Shown: positions 10,786 to 23,658, counted from the stretch's first letter. The stretch: 64,000 nucleotides of DNA from Pezizomycotina sp. ARF18 (GCA_002224055.1 AZLU01000150.1:1-64000), one strand, 5' to 3'. Numbers and translations: made by a program. Notes: generated from the letters alone by a model not told the origin.

Positions 10786-13224
10786 TGTGGGTTTGGAGAG
10801 ATAGCGATAGGATGTCTATTGAGTTGGCAGCAACGACGTCCTAGCTGATGGAAACAAAATGAGAACCCCGTTGTCTTTGACTGCTAGGGCCCCTCGCTGG
10901 GTTGATATGCGTGGTCCAGGATTGTACCGTGGTTTAAACGGTGTCTTTATACCCAAACCTCAGCGCTGGTTTCTATGAAAACAGCCGATAAAATTCAAAC
11001 TCCTGCGATTTTCGCTGACAGGAAGTGTATCAAGGCCGGTCCGAAAACGATGGTTCCTCTTTTGGTTTAGTGGTAAATAGAATTCTGACTATTCAGCTGA
11101 ATCTCGAGAGGGTACTCACAAAGGGAAAACCAAGAAATGCCATGTTCTGGATATGAAACGCTTTAGCCCGCTTTATCATGTTGTAGTGGAGCCCAAATTA
11201 TGAATTGCGAAAAGGCTGCCTGTACGGAGTACTAAATTTCACTTTTCCCGGGCCTTACGAGCGTATTTACATGAACGCTGTAAGCCGAGATAGATGGACG
11301 ACGGCTTGTTTATAAATGGGGCATTTTTAGCGTCTCTTTCCTTTGATCATTTCCAGTAAAAGAAATTCGCCGTGTTTAGAGACTGGGAAAGTAGTAAAAA
11401 GCAAAAAAAAAAAAAAAAAAAAAAACACCACGCTATTAAACTCGCGAATATTTAGTTGCTTAAATTACAAAATCGCTCCTTTTATTCCCCTCACATCCGT
11501 GTTTATCGCTATATCCATTATAGCGTACGAGTATATCCAAAATCCCCTATTTCTTCACCGTGTTATAATCACTTTAGATGTGTTACTGTACGTGCCTTGA
11601 CGTTATTCTGTCCTCTATATCTATGTAGTGGTTGGATGAGCGCAGACTAGAGTATCTAGTATTCCCCTATCTATTGATTGTTCTTGGTCCCAGAAAATGT
11701 TTTTGGATTCATGGCATGGCCCCACGGGAAACCCCATAAGCGAATGCTAAAAGGGTGAACCTCGCAGGATTTTCAGTGAATTTTGCGTTCGACTAGCTTG
11801 TCAGCAATGCCTTATATTCCTCGTCGTTCTCAAGGTATTTCCTCCCTAGAGTGTTATCGACGTATGGCGGCGATTTAATGTCGACAAGAATGATGAAGCG
11901 ATGTGGCGGGTCCATTGCTTATAGCATGACAATACATTAAATGGGGATAAACTTCCTGTGAGCACTGCCAGCGAGACCATTTAGAAGGGCTAACGTCTTA
12001 TTATATAGGCAACATAGAATCTAATAAGATTCGAAGGTGGCTTTTAGAGCTTTTGCGTTTCGATTATACTAGTAGCGTGTTTTATTTTGCGAGGTAAACT
12101 TTCTAATAATATTCCTGCGATAAGAGTTAGCAATATACATACTACCATTAACTTCCGATTTAAGAGTTAACAAGGATAGCTCGAATTCTTGCACTACATT
12201 TCTCAGGAGCTGTATACTCTGCGTAATCTGCTTGGATGTTTTCGGGACAATCTGAGCTTTGACTATGCAAGTTCCCAATCTCAAAGAGCTAATCAAAATA
12301 CGAAATTCAAGATCCTGATATAGTGAACTTGAAGACAAATTACGGCCAGTCGTGAGCAACGAATGTTTACGATAAATATCCGAATTCCATAAATAAAACG
12401 TTCTTTCCTAGTAGCAAGTTTCTCGTACCCAGCCTCTAAACAAGGGAGAATGTATTCGCTAACTTTATGACTGAAACGAAGTTCAAGTACCGCCTCCACT
12501 TAGTTTTTCCGCGCCGGTGATCCCATATTCCCCAAACATAAAATCTTCCTGTCAACCTTTTGGCACTTTTGTTTCTTCCGGCGTCTCATTTGCTCTTTAT
12601 CATTGCTATTTTGGAAGTTCCACAACTGACTGCGAAACATGCTAGTTTTTGGTAACGTTAACTTTAGGACACTGCTAGGTCGTATATTGATAGGGTTGTG
12701 ATTGATATGAGACCTTCTCTTTTGTCTTAGACCGCTTCGTCTGTAACACATGGGCCAGAATCTCCCAGAGGAAAGCAATGTCTCACTTTATTGGCAGGTT
12801 TTTCCTCACTTCCTGACTGTCGGCTGCCGGTTCCCCGTTTAGCGTGGTGGAAATTGTGGGGGACCTGCAGCATGCGCAATCCTCCAGGAATTTCCTTGCA
12901 AGAAACTGTGGCGCCTCCCTCAATATACTTCGAATAAGAGCCGTTCGGGGAAATAATGTGTTTTTCGTAATAGGAAGGGCGTTTCCCTCGGCGAAATTTT
13001 ATAATATTATAATCCGCATAGTATATTCCGCTGGTTCACCGGAATATCCTGTAAACATCCAAACATCTTTATAACAACACCCGACCGGGGTCCCTGATCC
13101 TTACGAGCGGATGCATCATCTATCAATCAGTCAACCTCAGCAAACCAACCGTAGTTAAACCCCATTTTAATCGACCGACTGCTTCGATACACAAGCCTGG
13201 TCTTGTAAATCGCCAACAATCCAC
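10786..13224. other. Intergenic, 2.4 kb without a supported gene
   Basis: Upstream sides of two divergent rhodopsin-like genes. There is an A-run near 11,405-11,425 and several short open frames (12,069-12,359 minus, 12,500-12,778 minus, 12,844-13,074 plus), none with recognisable residues or introns. Confidence 0.45.
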
Positions 13225-14850
13225 ATGCTACATTTCAACTTCAGCGGTATAATAGTGGAAATATACGGGAACGGCTCCGTATCAATATCGGGAGGTCGTG
13301 AAGTTGGAGGAAACCTGATATATAACTTTAGCACCGGTGCTGATGTCACACAGTTCCGAACGGCTCCATGTTACTAGAGGGAAACACTGGGGACTATATA
13401 CCGGGACTTGCGGATAATACGACATGGCAGGGAATGAACTTCACGGCGCTAGAGTGGGTTATGTACTCCGATTACGTTTTACTGCCGATGTGGAATCGCG
13501 GGTCGAGAGCACTCATGAGCATCGGCGGTCTGTTAACGGCGATTGGAACGGCGTTTGTATGCGCGAGGCTGTACATCCGGGCGTTCGTTCTAAAGCGTGT
13601 TTTCTTAGATGATTGTGCGTTAATGCAATTCTTTACCACATTTTTCGCTGTATTCAGAATGGCGTTCCTAACGAACGTGTCAAATATCAGGGCTTATATT
13701 CCTTGCCCTGGTATGAATGACTTTAGGAAATCTAGTTTTCCTCTCTGAACTCTCAATTTAACGTGCTATCGCGGGCGAAATAGCTCCTAGGACTTGCTAG
13801 CGGAGTATGCTTTCTAATAGGTACGCTTGCTCTAGTTGTTCGATGCCAAAAAAACTCCAGCATGGCAATTTTGACTAACTCGGTGTTTCCAAAGGATGGT
13901 ACGCGAGTAATTTATCTTCAGATTGGATCGCAACCCGTCCGCCGTTTGCCTACGACGCAGATTACGATAACTGGAGCCTGGGTCTTTATCAGGTTGGTAC
14001 TCCTAAATCCTACTACCAGCCTGTCCATATCTAGAATATGATTTATCTAATACTCTTCGTTTCTGATCGGCAAAGGACACGTTAGACACCCACCTCCTCA
14101 CGGTAGGCATGCAATCAACAATCGCACGGCTCTCCATACTGTATACCTTCCGCCGCCTCACGATCTCCGACGAAGTCCGCAACGTCCGGCGGTTAATTGA
14201 ATTCTTCGCGGTGTTCATGGTGCTATCCACCATCCCTATTATATACACGGTGGTCTATCCTTGCTGGCCGCCGGGATACCTCTTTAACGACAACTGGCCA
14301 GAAAACTTCAGATGCGTTGACAGCATTGCGGGCGCGGATGTGACCTACACTATGTACTTGATACAATCCAGCGTCAATGCGGGATTCGATCTGATAACGT
14401 TCGGGTTGCCATTTTTGGTGTTTCGGCTGAAGTCGATATCGAGGAGGAAGAGACATGAGCTGTACGCGCTGTTTAGCTTTGGATTTGTGTAAGTTCTAAT
14501 TTTCCTTAGCATGAAACGTGTCTCTAGCTTCTTCATATTGTTATATTGACTAGTATCACGTCGTTTCAGGACCTTTCTTCTCAGTCTCGGCCGTGCCATT
14601 CAAGCCGATATACTTATGAACACCGCCGGCCACGTAAACGGAAACACGAGCCTCGGCTACGAGAGGTCCTCCCTTTTCGCGATCGGTGAAGCTATGGGGG
14701 TCATGGTCGGTGCCTGTCTACCCGTCGTCGCAAAACCTGTACGACAAGCTTGGAAGCAGTAGCGGTCACAAAGGAAAAGACGCGGTTCAGCCTACGGAAC
14801 TGTCAGACCGTACAAACGACGAGACGCTCCTTGCGGGATCTCAAATATAG
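13225..14850 (+). CDS. Fungal rhodopsin-like membrane protein with long N-glycosylated ectodomain
   Basis: Five exons: 13,225-13,710, 13,791-13,820, 13,895-13,996, about 14,086-14,488 and 14,570 to the end; introns start GTATGA, GTACGC, GTACTC and GTAAGT, and the second ends in the rare AAG after a TGACTAAC branch site. The N-terminus (MLHFNFSGIIVEIYGNGSVS) is about 90 residues outside the membrane with several N-x-S/T sites. Then come RALMSIGGLLTAIG, an L-D-D motif after helix 1, FLIGWYASNL, TIARLSILYTFRRL, FFAVFMVLSTIPIIYTVVYP, AGFDLITFGLPFLVFRL and SLFAIGEAMGVMVGACLPVV. One frame change lies in a CC run near 13,356. TAG at 14,760 may be an artefact, since one base later a natural tail (PTELSDRTNDETLLAGSQI) runs to 14,850. 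A paralogue sits at 47,115-48,852. Confidence 0.75.
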
Positions 14851-15372
14851 GGATTGTTCAAAAGTCCCAGTAGGGGTGGCGACGTTGTTAGCGCCCGGTC
14901 GGAAGCACTCAGTCCGCTGAGCATTGCGAACGCTGAGGCAGGCTGGCAGCCAGGACACTAGAAGGCCGAGAAGACCATACCTTTGTATTTTGAATTTTTT
15001 ATTTTGGTTGGCGTTATTTTGATTAGTACAGTCCTATCCAATCAATGGTGGTTCCTAGTTCGCCTTATAATTAGGTTAATTTCCATTGCGGCGTAATCGT
15101 GTTTGGTGATGCTCCGGGATGTCGTACTAAAGTATATTTCCAGCAATTTCGTAAATCTGTATAAAGATTGTGAAAATTCGCAATTCTTCTGATATTTCAA
15201 GTGAATCAATATAACTCCCTCCATTCATCACCAATAAAACTTCCAGCTCTTCGTCATCATGGCCGATCGATAATATTCGAGATCCAAGAGATCGAAATAC
15301 CATTTAGCAAATTTCATTCTCGATCACATTATCTTGAATACTGCTAGTCATTAACTGAGGTTTCTGTTCTAT
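14851..15372. other. Intergenic
   Basis: 3' side of the rhodopsin-like gene and the leader of the next one. A short ATG frame at 15,258 stops after four codons. Confidence 0.4.
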
Positions 15373-16989
15373 TTGCAACAAGATGCGCGCTATATTCCTA
15401 GGACAGAACCACCTGATTCTAGTTCACCAGCGACGAGCTCGTCAAAGTATTCGTACTTCGACTCCATTAAAAAGAGCAACATGGCTTACAAACATTCGCA
15501 AAAGTCTGGGAAGGATTCTACTCAAATGAGGACACTAAAGGGGAGAGAAAGACTTGGATCCGTGAATCCACGAAAGCGCACGATGACGTTCTGATAACGG
15601 AAGATGAAGCCTTGCAGGAGTCAGAGATAGAAGCAGGCGATTCTGCGGTGAGCCTAATCGACCCCTCCGAGCACTCGGCTGAACCGATCGATACGAACGT
15701 CGCACTCGTAGACGACTGTATCAAAAACCTCATGGATGCTGATTTCGCTCCACTCATCCCGAAGCACGACGCCCAACTTGCGGTCCTCGAAGCTCGCTAT
15801 GCGTCGCTTCTCACGGAAAAAGAAGTTTTACAGGTTAGACACGACGCTTAGCTAAGGAATACAACGCAATGAAGGAGCGTAGCAACCTCTACAAGGACGA
15901 GAACGACTTCCAGAAGGGCATAATAATATCACAGAAGAAAGGAATCGTGTGCATTCGATCGGAAGCCACCCTTCTGAGAGCGAATGGGAGGAACGCGGAA
16001 CCGAATGTTGAAATTGCGGACGGGCAAGCCAAAGCCATCGAAGTTGTGGAAGACTCAGCGATGCGCGAAGCGTATGCCGCCAGGAAGAAGAATTAAGATC
16101 TCCTGTACGAAATGGAACTCTTACGAAGAAGGTCAAAGCTTTGGAGCAGAAGCTGAAGGATGCGAGACGCGAGAACGAGCGTCTGCGGAATGGCCAAAGG
16201 GCCGCGGAGGAAGCTCGTGAGCTTTTGAACCAACATCCCTGGCCTCCCCACATTCCACCTAATACTTTGCCGCTAGCCCGTGCGCCTTAAGGAAACTTCC
16301 TGTAGGGGAAGCCCTACGTATTTTACGAAGATAACAACACAGGGAAAGATACGGTAGAGCTAACATACCCCATTTCCTCAAATTCGACTCAGGACACTTC
16401 GCTTGGTTCCGAGAAAATGTCGAATGTGAGCCTTAGGAATGAATCTGATATCGAGCTCGATAAAAGTATCCGAGGTTTCTTCGGCATTGAGAACGAGAAA
16501 AATGGGAGAAGAACGGGAAAGATGAGGGACAAGAATTGAAGGATGAAGGTTTTACTTAGCCGACTATCTATCGCTCAACCCGCCCAATAGTTCATTTCGG
16601 TTTCCAGAGCCAAATGCATCGCAGGTAGTAAGCGATTGTCGTCCTATGGGAAGGTAGTGATCATGAGAAGTTTGAAAAAGAGCCGTTGTCTCATTATTTA
16701 TTTACATGCAGTCTTAGATGTTTTCTTTCAGTGCAAGCCGCTGTTTCTGGTATATTTCCACGGCCAGTACTATATCCTCTTACTCCCGACGATATCAAAT
16801 GGCACCTCGAGCGGAAAGTGCTCCTCAACGGCGACCTTGATTCGAGGCATTTTTTGAACAGGATAGGGCAAGAAGGTATAGAATTGGGGTTGTTAAGCTT
16901 TGGCTCAGAATTATTATTATTTTATTTTATTTCGCTACGAATTTACTGCCTAAATTATAAGTCCGCACATTTTCGTCTGACACTTTATT
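15373..16989 (+). CDS. Coiled-coil protein of the zinc-knuckle/coiled-coil family, no knuckle seen
   Basis: After an acidic stretch the protein has the family motif as S-L-I-D-P-S (about 15,652), then long coiled-coil blocks: LAVLEARYASLLTEKEVLQV, ERSNLYKDENDFQKG and KLKDARRENERLRNGQRAAE, followed by a Pro-rich LLNQHPWPPHIPPNTLPLAR. Further on are SIRGFFGIENEKN (about 16,470) and, after an acceptor TTTCTTTCAG (16,732), an exon with YPLTPDDIKWHLERKVLLNG. The block QKGxxISQ is shared with the next gene, so the two are paralogues. Several frame changes occur, and whether the two downstream parts belong to the same gene is inferred. It is the first of a plus-strand row that runs to 32.1 kb. Confidence 0.5.
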
Positions 16990-17069
16990 AGCAACCAACT
17001 ACGAACAAATCGAATCAATAGCAATTAAAAAAATAAGATAACCTCCTCGCACATTCAAGAACAAGATCA

Positions 17070-18066
17070 TGTCTGCTCACGGCTTCCGCGACTCAGCTGG
17101 ATCGCGCAGCCGTCTCTCAAATTCTAAGGGAGGAGTAAGAAGATGAACACGTATAATCCGGAGACCGACTTAATCGACTTCTCCGACGTTCCTGACGCTC
17201 CTCCCCCGTCAAAACCGGGCAACTGTCCCACGACGAGCCTTTTGGACGTCGATCTCATCCCCTCGTCCAAAAGAAGAAGCTCTTTAGACTTTGAACATCT
17301 TCTGAACGCCTATAATCCAATACAAAGATCTGAAGGAGCAGTACGACTCCCTCACGAAGAACACAATTTGACGAAGGCGCAATACAATACCTCCATGAAG
17401 AAAACAACTCGAGGAAGGAGCAAAACGCCGCACTAGCCCAAGAACACGGAATCCTCAAAAGCAACTACGAAGCACTCCTCAACCAAGAAAGCAATTCGAC
17501 GAAGGAGCAAATCGCCGCAATCGTCCGAGAACACGAAATCATCAAGAGCAGCTTCGAATCCATGTTCGAGGAAAACAAAGTGCAGAAGGGTCTGCTTATC
17601 TCCCAGAACAAAGAGCTGGAAGCCCTCCGCCCCGGCTACGCGAAACTCAAGGACGAAGAAGCCGCACTGCGCAAGGATGTCGAAGCTCTCCAGCGCGGTG
17701 TCAGGTCGCTGGACGCGGAATGCAAGCACCTCAAAAACGAGAAGGATCGCTTGTATAAGGAGAAGGTCAACGCGGTCAAGCAGAAGCAGGACCTCATTCA
17801 GCAGAGGAGCAATCCATTCAACGCCACCGCGAAACCTTCCAGCACGCCCAGGAGCTAGAGAAGAAGCTGAAGAGGCTGAAGACGCTAAGAAGGCTTATGA
17901 GAGTGCGGTCAAAGAAGCTCGTGAGGGTCTCAGGCACATGGAGAAGGCTTTTCACGTCCTGGACATCCGTTCGCACGGCGGAGCTTCATTGATTGGGAAG
18001 ACGGGAACGGTTTCTGCTGGAGAAGTCACCAGGTGGAACTTGCCAGATCCAAGGAGGGGATTGTAG
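17070..18066 (+). CDS. Long coiled-coil protein with LIDFS motif
   Basis: ATG at 17,070 (MSAHGFRDSAGSRSRLSN) is preferred over 17,143 because the downstream frame continues into ETDLIDFSDVPDAPPPSKP after one frame change. The rest is a coiled coil: EENNSRKEQNAALAQEHGIL, NQESNSTKEQIAAIVREHEI (an approximate 28-residue repeat), QKGLLISQNKELEALRPGYA and SLDAECKHLKNEKDRLYKEK, then AKKAYESAVKEAREGLRHME and the end TRWNLPDPRRGL. No zinc knuckle was found. Frame changes lie near 17,140, 17,330 and 17,850. It is closely related to the gene at 15,373. The likely role is structural or scaffolding; this is inferred from the coiled coil only. Confidence 0.55.
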
Positions 18067-18800
18067 TTGAGGGGACGAGACTCATATCCTGGCGAATGGT
18101 GTTGTTGACTTACTTCCTTTCTATTATTCCCCTCTTCGTTCAGATTTTTTCTTATATCGATTCAACGGGAGTGTTGTTGACGCCAGATTCAAATTTTATT
18201 CAAAAGCACGACGTGTATCTAAAGAGAGATGTTACTTATATCAAGGTAGAAGCAGTATTAGAACAAATTCCAGACGAACAGCCGCTTCTTTACAATCCTC
18301 TTCTTCGACCAGGGCTACTACTATTAGAGCAGTTTGACCAGAACAGCCATTGCAATAACCAAAGCAACAATGTCAAAGGGTGACTGGATCCTCATAATCT
18401 CGAGGAGTTCGTGATCGTCCATATGTTTCCTCGCATAACAGTTCTTTTGTATTAGAACCTTCCGCTGCACGCATGTACTCAATGATATAATTCTTGTCGC
18501 ACCGCTCTTAGCGGTATGGTCTTTTCACATCGAACACTTTCATCTATGTGTATTTTATCCTTGCCTTTCCTTTCTATACTTGCCGTTCTTCTTTTTATAT
18601 ATTTGTTTATATTGCGATTCTGTTTTCTTCTCAATTTTATATTTTGAGCGGAGAACAAAAAGAAAGGCGATAAACCTCCACTCCACTCCACAACCATAAA
18701 ACACCCATCACCAACAAAAACTGTTTCCTCCACTTCAATCATCATCATCGTCATCACCATCATCGTCTCCAGAAACTCGTCTCCTCCGAAGCTCTCCATC
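18067..18800. other. Intergenic and leader of the 18,801 gene
   Basis: Contains an open plus frame to 18,383 with no stop-free partner and a CATCATCGTCATCACC-rich leader just before the ATG at 18,801, of the kind also seen before the gene at 28.35 kb. Confidence 0.4.
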
Positions 18801-19726
18801 ATGCCTCCTGGCCACATAACCATCTGTGTCAAATGCTACTCCACCCAGCACTCAACCACCACCTGTCCCGATCTCCAACTCCTCGCCGCGAACCATCCTG
18901 AGCTATTCGAATCCGGCGCCAAAGTCTGTGGTAATTGCCTCGCTTCTGCCTCCCACGCCACCGAGAAATGTCCGTCTCCCGCCAAACGCGAGACCGAAAG
19001 GAAGGAACTCGGAGACGCTTTCACGACGATGAAGCAGTTCCCACCATCGTAAATAAACCCCTTATTCAGTTCGATGAGATTCCAGCGACTATTACTTCCG
19101 TGTAGGAACACCATTACCATACATCATGTATATGCCTTATTGTACATAAATAGGGGAGCTTTCCCCCATCATCTCCATCAATCAACCCAAGGATCAATCC
19201 CTCTTCACGGTGTTCCAACATTCCGCACCGAAGAATTCGGCTAGGAAGGTTGCTCAGGCGCCAGCTTCGCCTTTGGACGACGATTTCCCGCCGTTGAAGA
19301 TACGGAGCTTGATGGCGACCCTCTCTGTCACGCCCAAGCATAAGCCCAACGACGCCTTCCAAAACTGCAAATCCCTTGAAGCTCACATCATCACCCTCGA
19401 AGAGCACAACGAGTCGCTCACCAAACATCTCAATGACCTCCAGGAAACTTTCAACGAAGACACTAGGGAGTACGGCATCCTCAAGCAGAAGCACGAGAAC
19501 ATCAGGAAATGTTCACGAAGCTGCTCGAGCAGCACAGTGAACTACAGAAAACGCATGAGTTCGTGTGAACGAGAACCTGGTACTTACGAATAAAGTCGAA
19601 AGTCTCTGCGATGAGGTTGCGCCGCTTAACCAGACTATTGAGATGATGATGGGCGCGACGGGGAATCATGGTTATAGGGGCGGTCGTGGAGGGTATGGTG
19701 GGGGTCGTGGAGCTCGTGGGCGGTAA
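18801..19726 (+). CDS. Two-zinc-knuckle, coiled-coil protein with RGG tail
   Basis: Two CCHC knuckles lie near the N-terminus: CVKCYSTQHSTTTC (C-x2-C-x4-H-x4-C) and CGNCLASASHATEKC (C-x2-C-x5-H-x4-C). They are followed by a linker holding PLIQFDEIPATITSV, then a coiled coil (SLEAHIITLEEHNESLTKHL, EDTREYGILKQKHENIR, FTKLLEQHSELQKTHEF) and a C-terminal arginine/glycine-rich tail (GYRGGRGGYGGGRGARGR). CCHC knuckles and RGG tails are both single-stranded nucleic-acid binding features in known families, so RNA binding is a reasonable inference. Three or four frame changes are needed (about 19,020, 19,110-19,215, 19,508 and 19,568). No LTR or reverse transcriptase is nearby, which argues against a retroelement gag. 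Confidence 0.6.
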
Positions 19727-20976
19727 AACGACTTCTACGTGCAAAGGAAGATTGGCATATAGCTCACGAATTCTTGCAGAACGCTTTCTCTCCTATCTCC
19801 TCCCTCATCTTTCTTTTATCTTCTCTCCTATCCTTTCCCCGACATGGAATTGTTTTTGCTGTCGTTGCAATGCTGAATTTTTATATGGCTTGTTTCTAGA
19901 GCGTCTTTGCTGCTTTATATTCCTTGCTATAACTTGCCATAAAAATTCCTCAAGTATCCCCCACTTGAGAGTGTAGTTAGAACTAGTGAAGTCATCGTAG
20001 CAAATTTAGTTGCTAATATCCACAAAATATGGATCAGTTTTAACTACCTTTCGTTCTTTTTAGTATTATTATTTGTTTTATCAAGACCTGCACGGGCGGA
20101 TAGGCAAGGGATAATGTTCCCCCTCCTGTGGCGTTGTTCTGGAAATATTTATTAATCTGATTTTGTTTTTTCCCGTAAATTATTCATTTATTTATCACCC
20201 CAAAATTGTAAACACGAAACAAAACCTTTTCTGAACATCATCACGACGACACCTCTATGTCCACTGATTAGTTTCCCCCTAATTTAGCCGCGCAATACCC
20301 ATGGACTCTAGTCATCGCTATAGACTCCGGTAACGCTTCGGAGTCCTTTGTAACCTTCCAGTGCTGTTTCCCGAGGGTTATTGCCGTACAACGCTGTCGG
20401 ATATCCATTGCCAATTACTACATAGTATCCTGATCACACCATTCTATATAGGTTATCGTTAGAAATTATATTACATGGAGTAAAAAACCAGCCCATATTT
20501 ATCAAGGCACTGGTCACCGAACGCCCACTGCCGTTATTGTCTAAACCAAAGGTTAAAGCCATCCAGGAAGAAAACAAAAAAATTACGAAATACCAATAAA
20601 CAAAAGTTAACAGTCCAATTTAATGATTAAGTACCTGTCTCATTTGATTTAAATTGTTGATTTATTATTGATAAATTTTTTGTCTATCCACTTTCTTTCA
20701 CCAGTATAAATTAAATATCAAAACCCTACAAGTACTTTCAACGAACAAAACTCCCCAAACCAATATCTACATCAACGCTAATATCTATCTACTTACATAC
20801 TATATATCACTCTCCTTAAGGATATTTTCTCTCATTTACACCATAGAATCTTTCTAAAAGTTAATCTAACTAAGCCAGATACATATCTAAAAACTATTCC
20901 TCTCAGAGCCATCTGATATTCGCTTACCACATCTATATTCACACTATCGTATACACGATCACTAACACCTCTCACC
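19727..20976. other. Intergenic, 1.25 kb
   Basis: 3' sequence of the RGG-tailed gene, then AT-rich unassigned sequence. From about 20,800 it is CT/CA-rich and looks like the leader of a transcript starting before 20,977. Confidence 0.45.
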
Positions 20977-21155
20977 ATGTCCGAAATTACTATCAACCAT
21001 CACACCTCCTTCTCCCTCCTTCTCCTCCTTCTCCCTCCTACAACCTCCACAACCTCGCACCCTCCACATATCCTCCTCTCCAACCTCCACCAGTTGCAAT
21101 CCACCCTCTCAGCCTCCAAAAGTCGTGCCCGTCAGAAATACCTTTTTATTTTTTC

Positions 21156-21170
<15 letters not shown>
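20977..21170 (+). CDS. Possible N-terminal exon, low complexity
   Basis: ATG at 20,977 in a leader-like context opens a frame starting MSEITINHHTSFSLL, followed by Pro/Thr/Ser-rich codons and SNLHQLQSTLSASKSRA. An A-run of about 26 bases follows at 21,160. It could be a first exon of the coiled-coil gene at 21,789 or a separate relic. No domain seen. Confidence 0.25.
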
Positions 21171-21186
<16 letters not shown>

Positions 21187-21667
21187 TTTAGATTCGAGGA
21201 AATCGGATCACAGGGAAATACTTCAGGTATGAAAGTTCGGCTGAGCCTAATAATTTTCGCTGAGTCTTCCTTCTACTTTTGTCTGACCTCCCTTCTCGAC
21301 CGTCCTGTCCAGCTTTCTCATACGGCCTTCTGCTCGTATTCAAGCCATCCTATGAGTTAAAATTGAAGAAAAATAAAATAAATAACATGAGATAAAATAA
21401 AATATGCAAAAGTAAGAAATAAAATAAAATGGAAGGCTCTATTTGGGAAGCAAAAGCAACTTGGGAACTTTTTCGCGCTGAGAACCATTTCCACCTCTTC
21501 CTTTTCAAACAAATAACAATGAAGATAAGATACTTCCTTTTGCCAAACATCACCTCATCCCAATATCTTTCAACTGACTGGCATCATATCACCGTGTTGT
21601 ATCATTGTGAAGAGCCCTTAACTTTTCCGCGGTTTTCCTTTCTTTTTCCTTTCTTTCTTTTTCACGT

Positions 21668-21700
<33 letters not shown>

Positions 21701-21788
21701 GGTTGAAAAAGATAATCATAACTCCAACATCCCAACCATCCATCACCGCCGTCACTACGCTCCCATCACTTATCCTCCAGAAAGAACG
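21171..21788. other. Intergenic or intronic, T/A-runs
   Basis: Bounded by a long A-run (21,160-21,186) and a long T-run (21,679-21,700). The open frame from 21,429 crosses the T-run and has no protein-like character. Confidence 0.4.
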
Positions 21789-23177
21789 ATGGAACCCCCC
21801 CCCCACCCTCCAGGAAAGTACGACCTCCTATATTCCCAACACAGCAGCTCCAATCCGAGCACCGCACCTCCACTCCGAACACCGCACACTCTACGCCGAG
21901 CACCGCAAGCTCGACAAGTCCCACTACGAACTCTGCCAGGAAAACGACGCGCTGCAATCACGATCCACCGGCTTAAATCCGACATCGCGATTAAAGAATG
22001 GCAGCACCAGGATACGATAGTACAGGCGCAAGCGGCTTTGATGAATGCAAACGCTGAGGACGCGCGCTATAAGAGTTGAAGAGGCTAAGGATGAGGTTGA
22101 GGTGGAGATGCTGAGGGAAAGGGAGGGAAGAATAAAGTCGTTGCGGAGAACGTCGATTTGAAGAGAGGTTGGAGAGGAGAGCGGAGTTGTGGAGAAGTTG
22201 GAGGCGGAGCTGTTCCAAGCGAAGCTGGAATTGGCGATTTGCGCGAGGAGAGGATCGAGTACAGCAGAAACTAGGCGCCGCGAGCGAAGGGAAGACGGTT
22301 GTCGAGGGGACGGGAATTACTGAAGCTAAGCTATCCCGGTAGCTCTCCCTGGCGTTGAGTGTTTGGAAGACGTCGTCGGCAGCGAGGCGGATGAGGAGGA
22401 CTTGCCGCCTCTGGTGATGCGCAGGTCGGGTCGTCGCTGTTTCGATTCGTGGGCGGTGAACGATACGAGTTCGGATACGAAGGGCTTAAACGCGTCCACG
22501 GATAGGAATGGAATTGGTCGCTCTACGCATGGCGCCGGAGGAGAGTCGGTTGTGGATCTGCCCGAGAAACTTGGCGGTGTTAGCCTGAACGGACAATCTC
22601 GTGCTAGCAGCTTCAACGGCCGTTCTCGCGCTTCCCAAATCTCAGACGCAAACATCGGCGCGGAAATCGATGAGCCCCAGGATATTACGGCCACAGCAAG
22701 CTCAGAAAGTAACGAAAGCCTTCCCGACTTGACTCTCCAGTTGGTGCCTTCGAGTCGCGGTACGTTTCTATTTCTTAGAATTTTTTTTTTTTTTTTTTTT
22801 TTTTTTTGCAGATAATGATCTAATAAAGAATAATGTATCCCAGCCCGAGCCGGCCCGGGACGCGAACGCGCCGAATTGCCCACGCCTCCCCCGAGAACCG
22901 ATTATTGGTATTAAGAAGAAAAGCCGTATGGGCATTTTGAGTTCCCGAAGTATGTGTACATATCCTCCCGTTCTTCCACCACTCTTCGTGCTCATATATT
23001 TATATATTTATTTATTTAATCATTTTTTATTTATTTATTTATTTTTTTTTGGTTTACTAATTATATGTGTATAGACCCGGAGAACCCGTTCCCGGTTGCC
23101 CATCGTGCGCTCGAAACGGCGGGTACGTCTCGGGTTGCTTCCAGTGCAAGATCCTACGCAAGAGGGGTGCTCAATGA
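21789..23177 (+). CDS. Coiled-coil protein with C-terminal double-CxxC module
   Basis: The N-terminal coiled coil contains a short repeat (HSEHRTLYAEHRKLDKSHYE), then QENDALQS, IHRLKSDIAIKEWQHQDTI and AEDARYK. A polar linker follows (DEEDLPPLVMRRSG, SLNGQSRASSFNGRSRASQI). Two introns are clear: one from GTACGT at about 22,760 to TTTTTTGCAG before 22,812, and one from GTATGTGT at about 22,950 to ATGTGTATAG at about 23,075. The last exon ends GCPSCARNGGYVSGCFQCK then ILRKRGAQ, giving C-x2-C-x9-C-x2-C, a likely zinc site. The gene at 23,659 ends in a comparable module. Start at the run of ten C (21,793-21,802) is uncertain, and several frame changes lie in the coiled coil. Confidence 0.5.
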
Positions 23178-23658
23178 AAACGATAATCCACAGGCTAAAT
23201 GGTTCTTTTTTTTTCAATGTGTTTTATCATTTCTTAAGATCAGTATAGTTTTACTCGAATACGTCTGCTACAGACGTTTTCCATCTACTATTGTTTGTTA
23301 TTCAACGTTTAGTGAATAATCGAGCAATTCATCAAATAATAAAAATTCATAATACAATTCATTCAATTGACACTTGATCCAGGCAATTAGACGGTTGAAT
23401 GGGGGATTGGAAAGGGCCCTTATAATTCTATGACACATTCCAGCCCAAAACAACCAAACTTCCAAAGCAAGGCAAAAAATCAAGCAATCAATAACTATTC
23501 CTACCCATAAACCGAAAATCGACAATCGAAAAAAATCGAAAACCGAGAAAAGTGGGAAACGAAAGTAAACTCAACAACAATACAGTCCATAACCCACAGG
23601 CGAACAAACTTCTCCTCTACTCTACTTCTACTCAAAAACGTCAGAGCAAACACCCACC
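23178..23658. other. Intergenic
   Basis: 3' side of the previous gene and leader of the next. A minus frame at 23,298-23,525 is unsupported. Confidence 0.4.

Noticed and set aside
21429-22079. 216-codon frame beginning before a long T-run
   Set aside because: The part before 21,789 crosses a T-run and is not protein-like; only the coiled-coil part in a neighbouring frame was kept.
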